Assembly: GCA_015178975.1 (NCBI GenBank)
Contig: WHVD01000004.1
Span: forward strand, 1,674,001-1,738,000
Direction of reading: 5' to 3'
Source of the DNA: Hysterangium stoloniferum
Lineage: Eukaryota; Basidiomycota; Agaricomycetes; Hysterangiales; Hysterangiaceae
DNA: 64,000 bases
The notes under the pieces were generated by a model, which had not been told where the DNA came from, did no database searches, and saw only the letters and a program-made list of their open reading frames with translations. The translations under genes were made by a program, and so were the position numbers. Shown piece by piece: positions 20,249 to 32,879 of the stretch. Each line of letters opens with the position of its first letter. The stretch's first letter is position 1.

Positions 20249-21959
20249 TGAGGACCCCCTAGTGATTCATCTGGGAGTTCGAATACCTCAGACCGAGAAG
20301 GAATTCAGGATGTGGGGAGTGCTACCATGGAGTGCCTAACACCCCCTTTCGAACTCCGATGCGGTCTCAAGCTAGCGTGCTTATTGATGACTTACCTAAG
20401 GACAAGAAGATCACTCTTAACACCAATGACATCAAGATCAAATGGTCTGACCTCCCTGAATACGATGGAGCCCAATCCAAGGCCCTGGATTATATCATGG
20501 ACATCATGAGTCTCGCGGAAGTATCAGACTCTTTGAGTGTGCTGTTAGGAGTTGCTCTGCCAAGATGACTCACGGGCAATGCTAAGGTCTGGTGGAGCAC
20601 CCTAGACTGTGAGCATCGTACTGAATTCAGTCAGTCTCATGGGTCGTTTCTTTGGGGCATCGTGGAAGGATTGCTTGGAACTCACTGGCATGAATCCTTG
20701 GCCTTAGAATGGGAAGCCATGAAATTTCGACAAGCCGGACACGATTGCAAGACACCCATCCACTATATCCAGCGGAGAGTTAAACTCTATCATTTCCGGT
20801 ACGGGTTCCACCAAGACAGAGGGGATGAAATGTGCAGACTCATTCTCACACTGCCTATGGAATGGCTCTACCTTCTTCAAGGACAACCCATCGACGACAT
20901 CATGAGTTTTCAGACTTATGCTAATAACCTGCAGGAGGCTCTGATCAATGCTTGGGTCCAAACGCACTGGGAACGTTACCGGTTCCAGAAACCACATGTA
21001 ATGTTATCAGAAGGTCAGGAATTGGATTCTAGGGCCATGGACAACCTCTCTTCACCTAACCATGTTCTCATCAGTGAAACTAATGAGAGAGCCTCGACGA
21101 GAAGGATCATCCCTGATACCGTTAACCCGACACAGGGAAAGCGTCACGGAAAAATGTTCTTCGAGAGGAGTAACAAGAAGAGCTTGGTCAAACCCACCAA
21201 GGAATGTTGGATATGTGGAAGTCCGGAGCATTTTAAGATAGATTGCCCCCACGCTGGCAAAATGTCTCATTATGTCTCTATCAACAAATGCTCCACACAG
21301 GATATGTCAGAGGAAACTGAGGAGCAAAGGTTATATGAAGCGGTTCATGGACTATCTATACAAGGACAAGTAAATAGCTCTGATGACAAATTGACTATTG
21401 TTCCCATTTATGCACCCCGAGTCAGAGACGATTTAGTAAGGGAGGAAAATCAAACAACTGGTGAAACTCTTCCGTCTGAGGTCTATGTATCCATACTCGC
21501 TGCAGATTTCTTCGAAAAGGGAGATCGGTTGAGTGCACACCAGCAGGACCCTGAAGTCCTGACCAAGAACCACTGTCAGACTCAGGGTTATCACAAGCAA
21601 ATCAGCTCGGACTTGCTCTGTTCACCTGGAGCTGACATTGACACATTCCTGTTTGATCCTGGAAACCCCCCTGACTTACTACCGTACGATGATTCAGATT
21701 CGGAGGACAGCGACAGCGATCTGGTATTGGATTCCCCTTCAAAATATATTCCTTGTCGAAGTGAGCGCAGGAATGTAAGCCTGTCCCTGCGCAAGGAAAG
21801 TAGGAGGCCTAGAATCCAATACCCTCATCCCAGTCGACTGATGAAGGAGGATACTACGATCCTTTATCGAAAGCGGGACCCCCCCCCAGTGGTTACTCTA
21901 GCATAGGAGTTGCAGCACTCCATGTTTTCGGTCATGTAGGAACTCCTGATTCACCTGAC

Positions 21960-22170
21960 CACGTTAAGGTCAGAATGGACACGGGAGCGGACCTTTCCCT
22001 CATATCAGAGGAATTCTACAAAGGGCTGCAGGGCCAGTATAAGTTGAAACAGGGACTCAAGTTACATCTAATCCAGCTCACGGGTAACGCCAAGGTCATT
22101 AGATATGTTAATATTCCTATTTACCTGGAGGATGACAGTGGCATTTTACTGAAGTTTGCGGTGGTTTAAC
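21960..22170 (+). mobile_element. Gyp-A protease region
   Basis: Retropepsin signature VRMDTGADLSLIS at about 21970-22010, with D-T-G as catalytic triplet. Fossil. Confidence 0.8.
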
Positions 22171-22659
22171 TACGAAATTGGTACCCTAAGAGATCAGCCA
22201 TTGGGATCTAGGCTTATTCTCCCGGGATGACAGGGTTTTATTCCAGCCAGTTCTTCCAAGGAACCACAACCTTTGACCTTCACCGTCAACAAGGCCCTTT
22301 CGGGAAGCATCCGAAGGAGCAACCCAAACTCACCTCTCTTCCCGATAAAGGCATATGAACTGAAAGAGTTGCATGAGCCTTAGAAGACTGCACCATTGAT
22401 CCGGAGTCAGCCAGGCTAGTGCCTATTTTTGTTGAGGACCTAATGGGTGAGGAGTGGATCGTCCAAGGAATCATATTACAAAATGAGGACGGTTCCATAT
22501 TAGCCACCCCAATCACGGAAAATTCAAGGAATAGCACGTCAGTACCCTTAGCCAATCTGTCATTAACCCCTAAGATTATCCGATGAGGGGAGACAATTGG
22601 GATAATTCACGACCCCGCTCATTGGGCTCACAAGCCCAGGTCACTTAAGGAGAAGGATT

Positions 22660-24420
22660 TAATGGCAGCTGGCATGACCAAGATTGCACACCTTATCAAA
22701 AGTCTCTCTCAACTTGAGGAGGATTGTCAATCCACTTCAGAAAGGCCTAAGCCACCTGTTGAACCAGAGATTGCGGACGACTTCGAACCACCTGGTCCTA
22801 AGATGGCCGCGGTGGCTGATAATGAGAAACTGGCCTCAGAGGATCTTCACAAGCTGGTCAATTTGGGACCAGATATACCAACGGAAGTTCTGCCACATCT
22901 CAGATCAGTTTTGACTGAGAATGTTAAGGCTTTCAGAGTCGACGGACAGTTAGGGCAAGTGGAATGCAGAGTCCCTATCCCCTTGAAAGAGGGTGCCCAG
23001 CCCATCTCCATGCCTATGTTCCCCTCTTCCCCTGCCAATAGGAGAGTTATAGACGAGCAAATGGATACCTGGTTCGAACAGGGTGTCATCGAGCCATCTA
23101 AAAGTGCCTGGGGGGTGCCGGCCTTCGTAGTATATCGCAATGGTAAACCACAAGTAGTCATTGACTACCAGAAACTCAATCATCTCACTGTTCCAGATGA
23201 ATTCCCTTTACCACGTCAATCGGAGATCATGCAAGCGCTGTCGGGGTCAAACGTCCTCTCTTCTTTCGATGCGTTAGCCAGGTTTACTCAATTAGAAATG
23301 TTAGAGGACGATAAGCCCAAAACAGCCTTCAGATCTCACAGAGGGCTGTGGCAGTTTAAAAGGATGCCGTTCAGGCTTAGTAATGGTGCCTCCACATTTC
23401 AGTGTGTTATGCAAACGGTTTTAGCACCCTACCTATGGATCTTTTGTTTGGTTTACATCGACGACATAGTAATATTCTCTAAGAATTGGGATGATCATCT
23501 GCTTCACCTAAATCAGGTGCTTGGCGCTATTGCTTCGGCCGGCATCACTCTCTCTGCCAAGAAATGTTTGATCAGATATAATTCGATCTTGTTGTTGGGT
23601 CATAAAGTATCCAGGTTGGGTTTCTTGACCCACCAAGAGAAAGTTCGCGCTATATTGGAACTGGCCCCACCCACTGAGGTTTCTGAACTGCAATGGTTCC
23701 TTGGGATGGTCCTTTACTTTTCAGCGTATATACCATTCTATTCATGGACGGTGTCCCCTTTATTCTCACTCCTAAAGAAGGGAACACCCTGGACGTGGAC
23801 CGCTGAACATGTCAGAGCTTACGAGGATGTTAAAGCCGCGCTAGGCACAGCACCGGTGCTGGGACATCCCGTTAGTGGGATGCCCTATTGGCTGTATATG
23901 GACGCTTTGGATTTTGCCCTAGGCTGTTGTCTCCAACAAGTCCAGAAGATGGCTTTAGGAGACTTAATGGACACAAAATCTATGCCCAATCCAAGTTGGC
24001 TTTCGACCATGCACAGGATGTGCCATCCTTCATTCATCGGTATAAAACCAAACAGCCTGAGATTGAGTGGTCGGACTCATGGGGACCCACCTTCGAGGCG
24101 ACCGAAGTTACCGTTGAACGAGTCATCGCATATTGGAGTCACACTCTGAAAAGTGCTGAACGTAACTATTCCGCTATGGAATGGGAAGCGTTAGCAGCAA
24201 AGGAAGGACTAGTCCACTTCCAACCCTTCATTGAAGGTGAACATGTTCTGCTCATTATGGACCATGCAGCTCTGCAATGGGCTAGATCGTACGAGAACAC
24301 TAATCGTTGACTAGCCACATGGGGGGTGATATACGCTGCATTTCCAGGTCTCGAGATTCTACACCGAGCAGGAAGAGTTCACAGCAACGTGGACCCACTG
24401 TCCAGACTCCCTCGAGTACC
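22660..24420 (+). mobile_element. Gyp-A reverse transcriptase and RNase H
   Basis: RT fingers VIDYQKLNHLTVPDEFPLPR, palm GLWQFKRMPFRLSNGASTFQ and the catalytic VYIDDIVIFS near 23450-23480. RNase H starts with LYMDALDFALGCCLQ (about 23895) and ends near VDPLSRLPR (about 24390-24415). Length and order are normal for Ty3/gypsy. Fossil. Confidence 0.9.
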
Positions 24421-24639
24421 AGCCTTCATGAGCCCTATTAGAGATGACTTGCAAGCTATCACTTCAACCTCTCTGGACAAGAGTACTGAGGAAAATCTAT
24501 GGAAGGATGAACCTGCTAAGAAGGTGGTCTTCTCTATCACATCCGATTCTATGGAACCTTTTGGAGCAACTCAAAAGGTCCGACAGTCAGAGTGGGATTC
24601 TCATAACGCAGTAAGGGACGATCAGGAAGACAAGTCTGA

Positions 24640-25680
24640 CTTTGCATTGTGTCATCCTCAGCTGCTAATCAGTATCGAGGAGGGATACATAAAGAAATTT
24701 CTAGAGGGTTACTCAAAAGACCCCGTTTTCAAGAATCTCTACGCTCTAGATACCCCTTCACCCAATGCAGTTGTTACTCCTTCTCACTACTTTGTGGGAG
24801 CAAACAGACTCCTGTACTTTCGTGACTCAGACTGGAAAAGTCGAGTCTGTGTGCCCAGTACCATGACTAACTCTATTTTAAAGTTGGTACATGATAACCC
24901 TTTTGAGGGAGCACACGCCGGAGGTCAGCAATTATTCAAGCTAATGAAAGACCAGTTCTTTTGGCCAAAAATGCTGCAAGATTGCATGTCATACACACAT
25001 ACCTGCAACATCTGCCAAAAGACCAAGGTTGATTGCACCGCTCGTCAAGGAGCCCTCAGACCTGCCGACATACCTTTTAGGCCTTTCGAAGTAGTTTCTA
25101 TGGACTTGATCACTGGACTACCCGACTCAGGAAAGGATCTATATTCCACAGTCTTTGTCGCCATTGATAAATTGACGCATTTCGCTATTTCAATACATAC
25201 TTTCTCGAACCTTACGGCTGAAGGATTTGCATGAATATTTGTCAAACAGGTGGCCAGCCCCTTCGGACTGCCCTCTTGAATAATCTGTGATTGGGACAAG
25301 AGATGGACCTGCAGGTTCTGGCGGGAAGTCTGCAAGATTTATGGTACCACCCTTGTGGTATCTTCAGCTCATCATCCTCAGATGGATGGACAAATGGAGA
25401 ATATGAATGCGACCATAGAACAGATGCTTCAAGCCTATTGTGCTTCTGCTAGGGAGAGTTGGTCCCAATGGATTGAGGTGGTTGTCCACACATACAACTC
25501 AACTGTTCACAGTTCCACGAACTATGCTCCGGCCTTGTTATTAATGGGATACCTTCCGAGAGGAATGTCTCGAATTCTAGGAGGTGACGAACCCCTAGTT
25601 CCTAGAGAACTATCAGACAGCCCTATGGCCAACCAATGGATTCTCGAACCAAGAAATCCAAGCACGAGCGTATAACAAGA
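24640..25680 (+). mobile_element. Gyp-A integrase
   Basis: The zinc finger region GAHAGGQQLFKLMK...CNICQKTK lies at about 24910-25025. The catalytic core begins FEVVSMDLITGLPDSG (about 25085), and the C-terminal part MENMNATIEQMLQAYCASA...NYAPALLLMGYLPR lies at 25.39-25.56 kb. Fossil. Confidence 0.9.
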
Positions 25681-25721
25681 AGCAAAGACCTGTAGAAGAT
25701 ATCTCTGAGGGAGACCTCGTA

Positions 25722-26141
25722 TTGGTGAACCCCTACTCCCTTGAACTGGTGGAAGTCAAGGGAACTGGGAAGAAACTAATACAAAGACAGATTGGACCGT
25801 TCGAGGTCTTGGAGAAATTGAACCCTCAAGTATTTAGGCTTAAGATTCCCCCAGAGTATCCGATGCATCCAGTCATTAACTGGGACCATGTATGGAAATA
25901 CCAACCCTCTCCTCCCAATCTCGGTCCAAGACCCCAACTCGAGAACCTATGAGAGTTGAAACCAGATCATGAAGAATATGACGTCGAAGCTATTGTTGGA
26001 CATAGAAAACAGCGAAACCGTCTGCTATTTAGGGTGCGCTGGAAAGGTTACAGACCTGAAGAGGATTCGTGGTTAAACAGTACTAACCTCAGAAACACTC
26101 CGGCACTTCTGAGGGCATACAAGGCACTGTTCAAAATCTAA
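25722..26141 (+). mobile_element. Gyp-A integrase tail and chromodomain
   Basis: The GPY-type tail reads IGPFEVLEKLNPQVFRLKIP. It is followed by a chromodomain: YDVEAIVGHRKQRNRLLFRV, then RWKGYRPEEDSWLNSTNL. Chromodomains at the end of integrase define chromoviruses. Confidence 0.85.
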
Positions 26142-26479
26142 CGGAATATATGCACTCGAGGAACCATCTATTCTATCTTTTATTCCATTTCTTTTGTAAC
26201 TTCCTTTCAGAAACATCTCAGTCGCTCAGTGAGCCATCTCATTGGCTTTTATTCTCTTTCATTTTTTCTCTCCTCCGGTCAGTTGGGACAACCATTCATT
26301 GGTGGCAGACACATTTACCCCAAAACCCAGCCACAATTAATAAATCTCGTTTAACGTCCAACTGAGCAGAGTTTTAATTCAATTTATATAAAAAAGTACA
26401 CGTAAATTCGCATAAATTTTCTTTATCTTTCATACCACGTCCTTCACCTATCTGCAGTTCTTCCCTCTACTTTCAAACT

Positions 26480-28410
26480 CCACCACCTTGCCGTGCTACG
26501 ATGCTCCCATTCCAACAAAATGAGCAAGTCCTCCCTAAGTTCAAAAAGATCCTGCAGGCCCCGATAGCCAGTACATCCACGACTGGCAGGGGATTCATTA
26601 CCTGTATGCCTCGTACAGACAATGTCGAGAGCAATTGGGGTACCCCAGGACCAACCCCCCTGTCAACTGTCTCCTTTGGTGCTGAGCCAGGGGTAGATAG
26701 TGGTACTGATTGGAGTAAGCCGTTGGGGCACTCCTTCAGACTGTCATCAGAGGAAGTCACCGCTACTATGCGGAGGCAGGAAACGTTTATGGAAGAACAT
26801 AACGCTAGGCGGCTCACCCACAAAAGAGAAAGATGTGCTGAGTATAGAAGTCAACAGGAGGCAAGGGGAGCAAGAGAGGTGAGTGAGGGGACAGCAGCAT
26901 GAGGACAGAGTACGATTTGGAAACAGAGCTTCCGTGCCGATCCTTCCCCCCCCGGAAAGAGAGAAATGGGCCGACTTCGCAGAGACAGATGATAGCGAGG
27001 GTGGGACGCCTTGCATTAGAATGATGGGAACCAAGAGCTGGAAAGAAAAGGAGGGCACCATCCTCTATGACTGGGAACTACTCCGGCGTATTAAGTTGCA
27101 ACGGATAACCCTTACTCAAGGGGATGGTCAAGCACTGCCCCAACGAGAAAAAGGATATCGTAGGGGACCAATCGATTTTTCCTCGGATGAGGATGGGGAG
27201 GAAGACGAGGATAGGAATGATGTGTATAGCATCCAATCTCTGGGAGAGGATTGTCTCGAAGGGTTCCTCCTTCCCTCGAAAGTTTGCTTCATGACCAGCG
27301 ACCCCAATCAATGACAAACACGGAAACTGTCATCCAAAGTATGGAGGGGTCGTCGCCCTAGTCAACCGTCACAGGAACGCAAACCTTCCCCGATTCCAGT
27401 CCCACGCCTTTCGCCAACTTCGAGGCCCCCTCCCATCCTCCACCCTGCACACACTCCCCTAGCCCCGATTCTAGCGCTTCGTCTCCCCTTCCCCCAAGGC
27501 TATACCAGTTCCTACCCCACTTCCGCTGTCACCGGCTATCCCTCCCGACTCTCCGTATTCATATTGCGTGTCCTTAGGTAGCCCTATCCATGACCTTCCA
27601 CAGGAGAGAATGGACATCGATTTGGACCCTCTTACACCGGACATCATCATTCCCCCGATGAGCGGAAAGGCAAAGGAGATACAAAAGGCTACCACTCCTC
27701 TCCCAGAGCGATCCCCTATTCCCATCCTTGACAGCTCGCTTCCCCCAACCGAGCTCATCTCCACCACTTTCTGGACACGAGTAGCTTCAACTACCCTTCT
27801 GAACAGTTTCCTGTTGGAAGGGTACTATCACAGCTAGTGCTGGTACTTCAGCAGCCGCTCCTTCAAGGGAGCCTTAAGGGTTGTCGCGGTCTCGCTCCGT
27901 CATCTGAGATTATGGAAGACTTCTATCTCTCCTTCAAGGAACCTGTGGAGGGGGAGAACTTTGCACGAGCAGCCCGGGAGATTAAACTCTCTATGTTCCA
28001 GCATATCATAGTAGAACCACACCGTCTGCCCCCAGACTCAGCGAGTATCCTCTCTATTGCCGGCCTCATAGATTTACTCGAGGCCCTTATCCCGACGCCT
28101 CCCACAGAGACCACTACCCAGACACCTGTTCCTGCCCCGCTACCCACGTCTTCGTTTCCCCTCCCCAATGCTCCTCTTCTCACGTGGATTTCCGCTCCAC
28201 TGGTTAGTGTCCGTGCAGTCATTCGTTGCAGAGAGAAGGCCTACAGATGCTGGGCCGACTCCTTGCACAGGGATTCTAGTAATTTGGCTCGGGCAAGAAT
28301 ACCTGAATCCTTCAGAGTGAAAAGGGAACGGTGGGGAAACATCATTTTGGACCTTGGGGGATCCTCACAGGAAGCTTGGGGTGGCATCCCAGATGCTCTT
28401 TGACACCTTG
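26480..28410 (+). mobile_element. Gyp-A extra 3' coding region of unknown function
   Basis: About 1.9 kb between chromodomain and 3' LTR carries sense-strand open stretches at 26501-26902, 26883-27314 and 27837-28403. Visible features are charged and acidic residues (SSDEDGEEDEDRNDV near 27180), a proline-rich segment with PTPPTETTTQTPVPAPLP (about 28095-28150) and a C-terminal arginine-rich part. There is no signal peptide and no membrane segment, so an envelope is not supported. I do not recognise it. The position matches the third reading frame of some plant and fungal gypsy elements. Confidence 0.55.
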
Positions 28411-28440
28411 TATAGCACATCCCTTCGAACTGGGGGGCAC

Positions 28441-29081
28441 TATGAAGGGTATGCATATATCATGATTGGACTGTGGAATAATAGACGTATTATAGTATTT
28501 TATTATCTAGTTTTTATTTCTTTTCTCTAATTCTCTATATCTTTTGAGCATACCCTTATTTCTTAGTTCGAAGCCTTGTGTATATCTATGGGCGCTCTCG
28601 GCATCAAATGACAAGACACTTTTTTACCCAACAGACACCACCTCGTAACGACTCAGATGTCAAATAGCGAGAGGTGTCAAGGGTAATAACTCAGCTACCC
28701 ATAGAGGTAGTGTCTTCTAGCATACTAATAGAATTTGGACTCGAACCGCGAAGGTCGAGTTCCACTCTCAAGACTCTGTGCTCGTCGACACTGTAGTCGA
28801 CTCACACTGTTATCTCTCCACTCTAGATATTCAGTCTTTCACTGATTATCTATCTTATTTCTAGCTACCAGTTGTACCGTAAAGGTCAACTCTTTATTCT
28901 CTTGTTCTAGTCGTCATGAGCAACTGTACAGTTGCTCTTGTGACATGTAGTGCATCCCTATACTAGTACTATCAGTCTAGTAATCTATAGTATTGTACTG
29001 AACGGTCAATACTTTCTAATAGTAGTTGAATAAACACTATTCTTCATATATTGAGCGGTCAGAATCTATCGACTCTTCACA
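28441..29081 (+). mobile_element. LTR-A, 3' LTR of Gyp-A
   Basis: Same length as the 5' LTR and near-identical, apart from scattered transitions. It is preceded by a purine-rich stretch (CTGGGGGGCAC) that could be the polypurine tract. Confidence 0.9.
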
Positions 29082-29207
29082 TTGCCCGCCCGAAATTTAA
29101 GGACACCCGACGGATAACTGCAAGGGTGTAGCACATAAGCTGAAGCCAAGTCCTTCTGATCGGTCCCCATCGGCCTACCAACATTAGTCAGTTTTCAGTT
29201 CTTAACA

Positions 29208-29335
29208 GCTATATGCTATTATTAGGCCTTAGATTTCACAATAAAAATATAATAAAAATACAATAAATTCGAAAAAAGACTAATTAATTCAAAGGAAATT
29301 AAGAGAATTTCATGAGATAATACTGATACCTCACA
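29208..29335. mobile_element. LTR-C copy, right part of the split LTR
   Basis: It resumes with GCTATATGCTATTATT and matches 2925-3065 to the end TACCTCACA. Together with 14761-15139 it frames the nested insertion. It lies inside a Gyp-E gag sequence that begins again at 29336. Confidence 0.8.
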
Positions 29336-29948
29336 CCTACAGTACCATGCTCCAAATTTAGTCATACTGAGATGAATCAACTTCGAGCAGAGGGGCAATG
29401 TTTCACTTTCAAGAAGGAGGGTTATGAATCCCAGAACTGTCCTCAATGGAAGTTTGTTTCTGCTCCCAAATGGGGGTCTGCTGTGTCTGCTGTGTCTGTC
29501 AGAGTGAAACAACTTACAGATTTGGAGAGAGAGAAAGAAAGAGTGCACAGAGATACCACTCTACATGGCCTCCTTCATACTAAACAATGAGGAAATTTAA
29601 TGAGAGTTTAGTACTTTGCATGATCGAATCTACACAGCTTGGCTTCAGAAATCAATTACCAAATACTTTGGGCCAGATACCACCATAGCTGAGGGGAAAA
29701 ATCCACTGACATGATTTGAGGTATCCTATTCAGTTGTAGAGTTCATGGTGAAAGATAATGTTGTACCTGGGACTCTCCTGAGAATTGGAAAATTAGGCTG
29801 TAGGGAACCTGGGTATCATGTGGATTAAAGTATACTACATAGGTAACCCAGGGTGGTCAGGGAAAATGTTCACCAATAACTGCTCCAACTGAGTTGCAGT
29901 GGCAACAATTATACAACAGTGTTGTTGTATGCACTTTTCACATGTAGA

Positions 29949-30992
29949 TGTTACGACCGTGTCGTAACCCATGTCGCAACCCGATGGTCTCCGAGAATAC
30001 TACAGTCTATCAATGTTCGAAGTTATTGATCAAGTCATCATTTCGGCAACCTTCGGAACACCGACACTGACGTATACCTTCACGGCGATCAAACCTCGTT
30101 TACGCCCCTGTCAAAATATACTCTACCATCTGGTTATGCTTTGATACGTCCCCTTTCATTATGATGATCCGTTTTACTCTATGTTTCACATATGCCCATA
30201 TATACCTGTAGTCCGTGGACTATTCCCTTTTCTCGTAATTCCGCTCTCGGCTAAATCTCGGCTTCCGATCTTATCGTAACTTTCCGGTTCCTAGTCAAGC
30301 TTATTTGTCAATGCCGTTTTCCGCTCTTCCCTTAGTTAGTAGTTTCTAGACGCCAATAACCCATATATAAACCCGCTGTAATGTAACTACTAGACAATCA
30401 GAATATCGACTTAGATCGACTTAGATACCCTCTAATTTCCGACTCCATTATCTATTCACGACCACCACATTCCGACTCCATCCGATTTACGATTCAACCT
30501 ACATTTACGACTTCAACCTCTAATCTCCGACTCTCAGTCTCCGACTCTCAGTCTCCGACTCTCAGTCTCCGACTCTCAGTCCCCGACACTCTCAGTCCCC
30601 GACACTCTCAGTCCCCGACTCTCTCAGTCTCCGACTCTCAGTCCCCGACTGTCTCAGTCTCCGACTGTCTCAGTCTCCGACTGTCTCAGTCTCCGACTGT
30701 CTCAGTCTCCGACTCTCAGTCTCTGACTCTCTCGGTCTCCGACTCTCTCAGTCTCTGACTCTCTCAGCCTCCGACTCTTGGTCTCCGACCCCTCAACCCA
30801 ACCCTCAACTTATCCTTCGGTTTCCGATCGGTAGTTTACCGAGAGGTTTACTTGACAGGACTAGTTTTCGCCCACCCGAAATTTAAGGACACCTGACGGT
30901 AACTTGCGAGGGCGCAGCACATAAGCTGAAGCCAAGTCCTTCCGTTCGGTCCCCGTCGGTCTGCCGACATCTGTCAGTTTCTGCTCTTAACA
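29949..30992 (+). mobile_element. LTR-B, 5' LTR of Gyp-B, 1044 bp
   Basis: TGTTACGACCGTGTCG to TGCTCTTAACA, with a TATA box (CATATATAAACC) at about 30362-30373 and a pyrimidine-rich minisatellite at about 30520-30790. Confidence 0.95.
30520..30790. repeat. TCTCCGACTCTCAG-type minisatellite in 5' LTR-B
   Basis: Units of 14-16 bp (TCTCCGACTCTCAG, TCCCCGACACTCTCAG, TCTCCGACTGTCTCAG) follow one another. A longer version lies at about 35785-36095 in the 3' LTR. The solo LTR-B at 15140-15760 lacks an expanded array. Confidence 0.9.
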
Positions 30993-31929
30993 GTATATTC
31001 TGATTTCTACTCGCAAACCCGTCCTTATATCTATTCATTTGTTCATCACTCCACATCAGCATCGCATTACTTATCTTTTACAGAACCCTTTTGTGTTTTC
31101 AGACTTCACTCTGATTTCCAGATGCAAAGATAAGTTAATGGCCAAAGCTGATCCTGTTTTACTCAGATTCCACTCGTTTTGCCCTGCTTCGATCCTTGTT
31201 TTGTCCTGCCCCTGGTTTGCTCGGCTCCCGATTATTTCCGGATATTCCGAATGGACTAATTTACCACTAGTCACCATACTATCGGAATCCGTCGGCCTCC
31301 GGAAATATGCTTTGCCTGTCATTTACCTTGATGGTATATTATGGATTCAAGTTCGCAATGTGTTGGCCACCTAGTGCTTGGTTTTCTTTACAGATATACC
31401 TTCCTAAACCATTGCTCATAACTCCAAATCGACATCGCCTTGCTTACCCTTGTTCTTTGCCTCGCCTTCGGACCTTTTTCGGGTCCCGACCCCTTTTCCG
31501 AACTTTTGTTTGGACCCTTTTCCGACCTACCCTTTGGTCCATGCTGTCCCATGCATGTTCCTTGCCTTGTCACTACCTTCCGACCCATTCTCCGACTATT
31601 CTCCGACTATTCGGATTCCTCTCAACCTCTGCATTGATTCCTACAATGACTCTCCAGACTTTCCGGTTTTTTCGGCAGGTCGGACTCCGAGTCAGGAAGA
31701 TTTTATGCAGTACCCATCTCTCATCGGCTTTTGCAACCTGGATACATTCCAAACTGCAATACGCTTTCCGGTTCCCTTCTGGGACATTTTCTGGCTCTTT
31801 TCAGTTTCTCTGAGGAGCATTTACCTGTTTCCCTTGTGGAACAAATCTGGACGTCACCCCTTTGACTAGCAGTATGAGTTGCTTGATTATTTCTAGGATA
31901 CCACTGTCTCACCCACTATAATCCGTTGA

Positions 31930-32830
31930 TTTCTGGGTATTGAGCAGTAAATTTTCTGAAACTTCCGATGCCTCTCATTTGACTGTATTGGTCTGCTCTG
32001 AATATTTTCAGACATCTCTGGCCTTCGGGCAACCCTTTGCCTTTCTGGGCATTTTCTGGCCTTTTGGTACCTCTGGTCTCTTTTGGCGTGTTCTACTCTT
32101 TCAGTCAACTTTGGATTTCTTCGGATTCCTTGGATTTCCGGATTTTCTGGAATCTTCGGACCCTTTGGATTTCAATTACCTGTTGAGTATATGCTCGTGA
32201 AGATCAGTTTAATCTGGCTTTTCAGGCATCTCTGGCCTTCGGGCACCCATGGCCCTTCTGGGCCTAGCCTTTTCGGCATCTCTGGTCTTTTGGCTTACCA
32301 CTCTCTCACTTAAACTCGGATTCCATGGTTATTTCCGAACCTTCCAGAACCCTCGGAACTTTTGGATTCTTCGGATTTCCGGATTTTCTGGAATTTCCAG
32401 ACCCTTTGGATCCTACTTATTTGTTGAGTGATTGTTTGCTGAGATCAGTTAATCCAGCCTTTCAGGCACTTTTGGCCTTTAGGCAACCCTCAGCCCTTTT
32501 CTCGGGCACCCCTGGCCTCTTTTGGCATTCTTGGCCTTCGGGCAACCCTCGGCCCTTTTTGGGCACCTCAAGCCTTTTGGCATATTTGGCCTTTTAGGCA
32601 TTTATGGCTGTTTTCGGCATGTTCAACACTGTAACTTAACTTCGGATTCCTCAGATTTCCGGACTTTCCGGAATCCTTGGACCTTTCCGTTCCCAATTAT
32701 CTGTTGAGTGTTTGCTTGCCAAAAATCAGTTTAATCCAGCCTTTTCAGGCAAACTTTGGCCCTCGGCAAATCCTAGCCTTTTGGATCCCTGGCCTCTCTT
32801 CGGGCCTTTTCAGCCCTTTTGTCCGACTTC
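31930..32830. repeat. 240-280-bp tandem repeats in Gyp-B body
   Basis: The block GTTGAGT...GAGATCAGTTTAATCCAGCCTTT recurs near 32182, 32422 and 32702, each followed by CTCTGGCCTTCGGGCA-like text and TTCCGGATTTTCTGGAAT. About three to three and a half diverged units replace the gag-RT part of the element. Open frames here are not protein-like. Confidence 0.75.
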
Positions 32831-32879
32831 AAATTCTGTGATTTTTCCGACCTCTCCAAACTTTTGGAAACTTCGGATT

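Larger units (their letters stand above)
16469..21905 (+). mobile_element. Gyp-A gag region (with two insertions)
   Basis: It opens with MTTGKNQTPKSSSTPSSS at 16469 and is split at 16710/18511 and again at 19618/20249. The parallel copy at 4290-5925 shows the same residues without those insertions. Capsid-like helices lie in 20662-21000 (QAGHDCKTPIHYIQRRVKLY, LTLPMEWLY). A canonical zinc knuckle C-X2-C-X4-H-X4-C (CWICGSPEHFKIDC) is at about 21205-21246. The acidic C-terminal part (DDSDSEDSDSDL) precedes protease. Fossil. Confidence 0.85.
15761..29081 (+). mobile_element. Gyp-A, whole-length Ty3/gypsy chromovirus with secondary insertions
   Basis: LTRs of 641 bp at both ends (15761-16401 and 28441-29081) and target duplication TTGCC at 15756-15760 and 29082-29086. 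Order: LTR, leader, gag, protease, RT-RNase H, integrase, chromodomain, an extra 2.2-kb 3' region, LTR. Two later insertions sit in gag (16711-18510 and 19619-20248). About 10.9 kb remain without them. By eye the two LTRs differ at roughly fifteen places (2-3%), many of them C/T or G/A at CpG sites, so the insertion is moderately old. It is broken, with about ten interruptions. Confidence 0.9.
15140..29207. mobile_element. Solo LTR-B split by Gyp-A (15140-15760 and 29082-29207)
   Basis: It starts TGTTACAACTGTGTCGCAACC and ends TTCTTAACA, the termini of the LTR pair of the young Gyp-B at 29949-36299. The target duplication GCTAT lies at 15135-15139 and 29208-29212. No internal Gyp-B sequence is present, so this is a solo LTR (about 750 bp), later opened by the Gyp-A insertion. 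Confidence 0.85.

Noticed and set aside
26501-28403. Envelope gene in Gyp-A
   Set aside because: No signal peptide, membrane segment or cleavage motif. The position alone is not enough.
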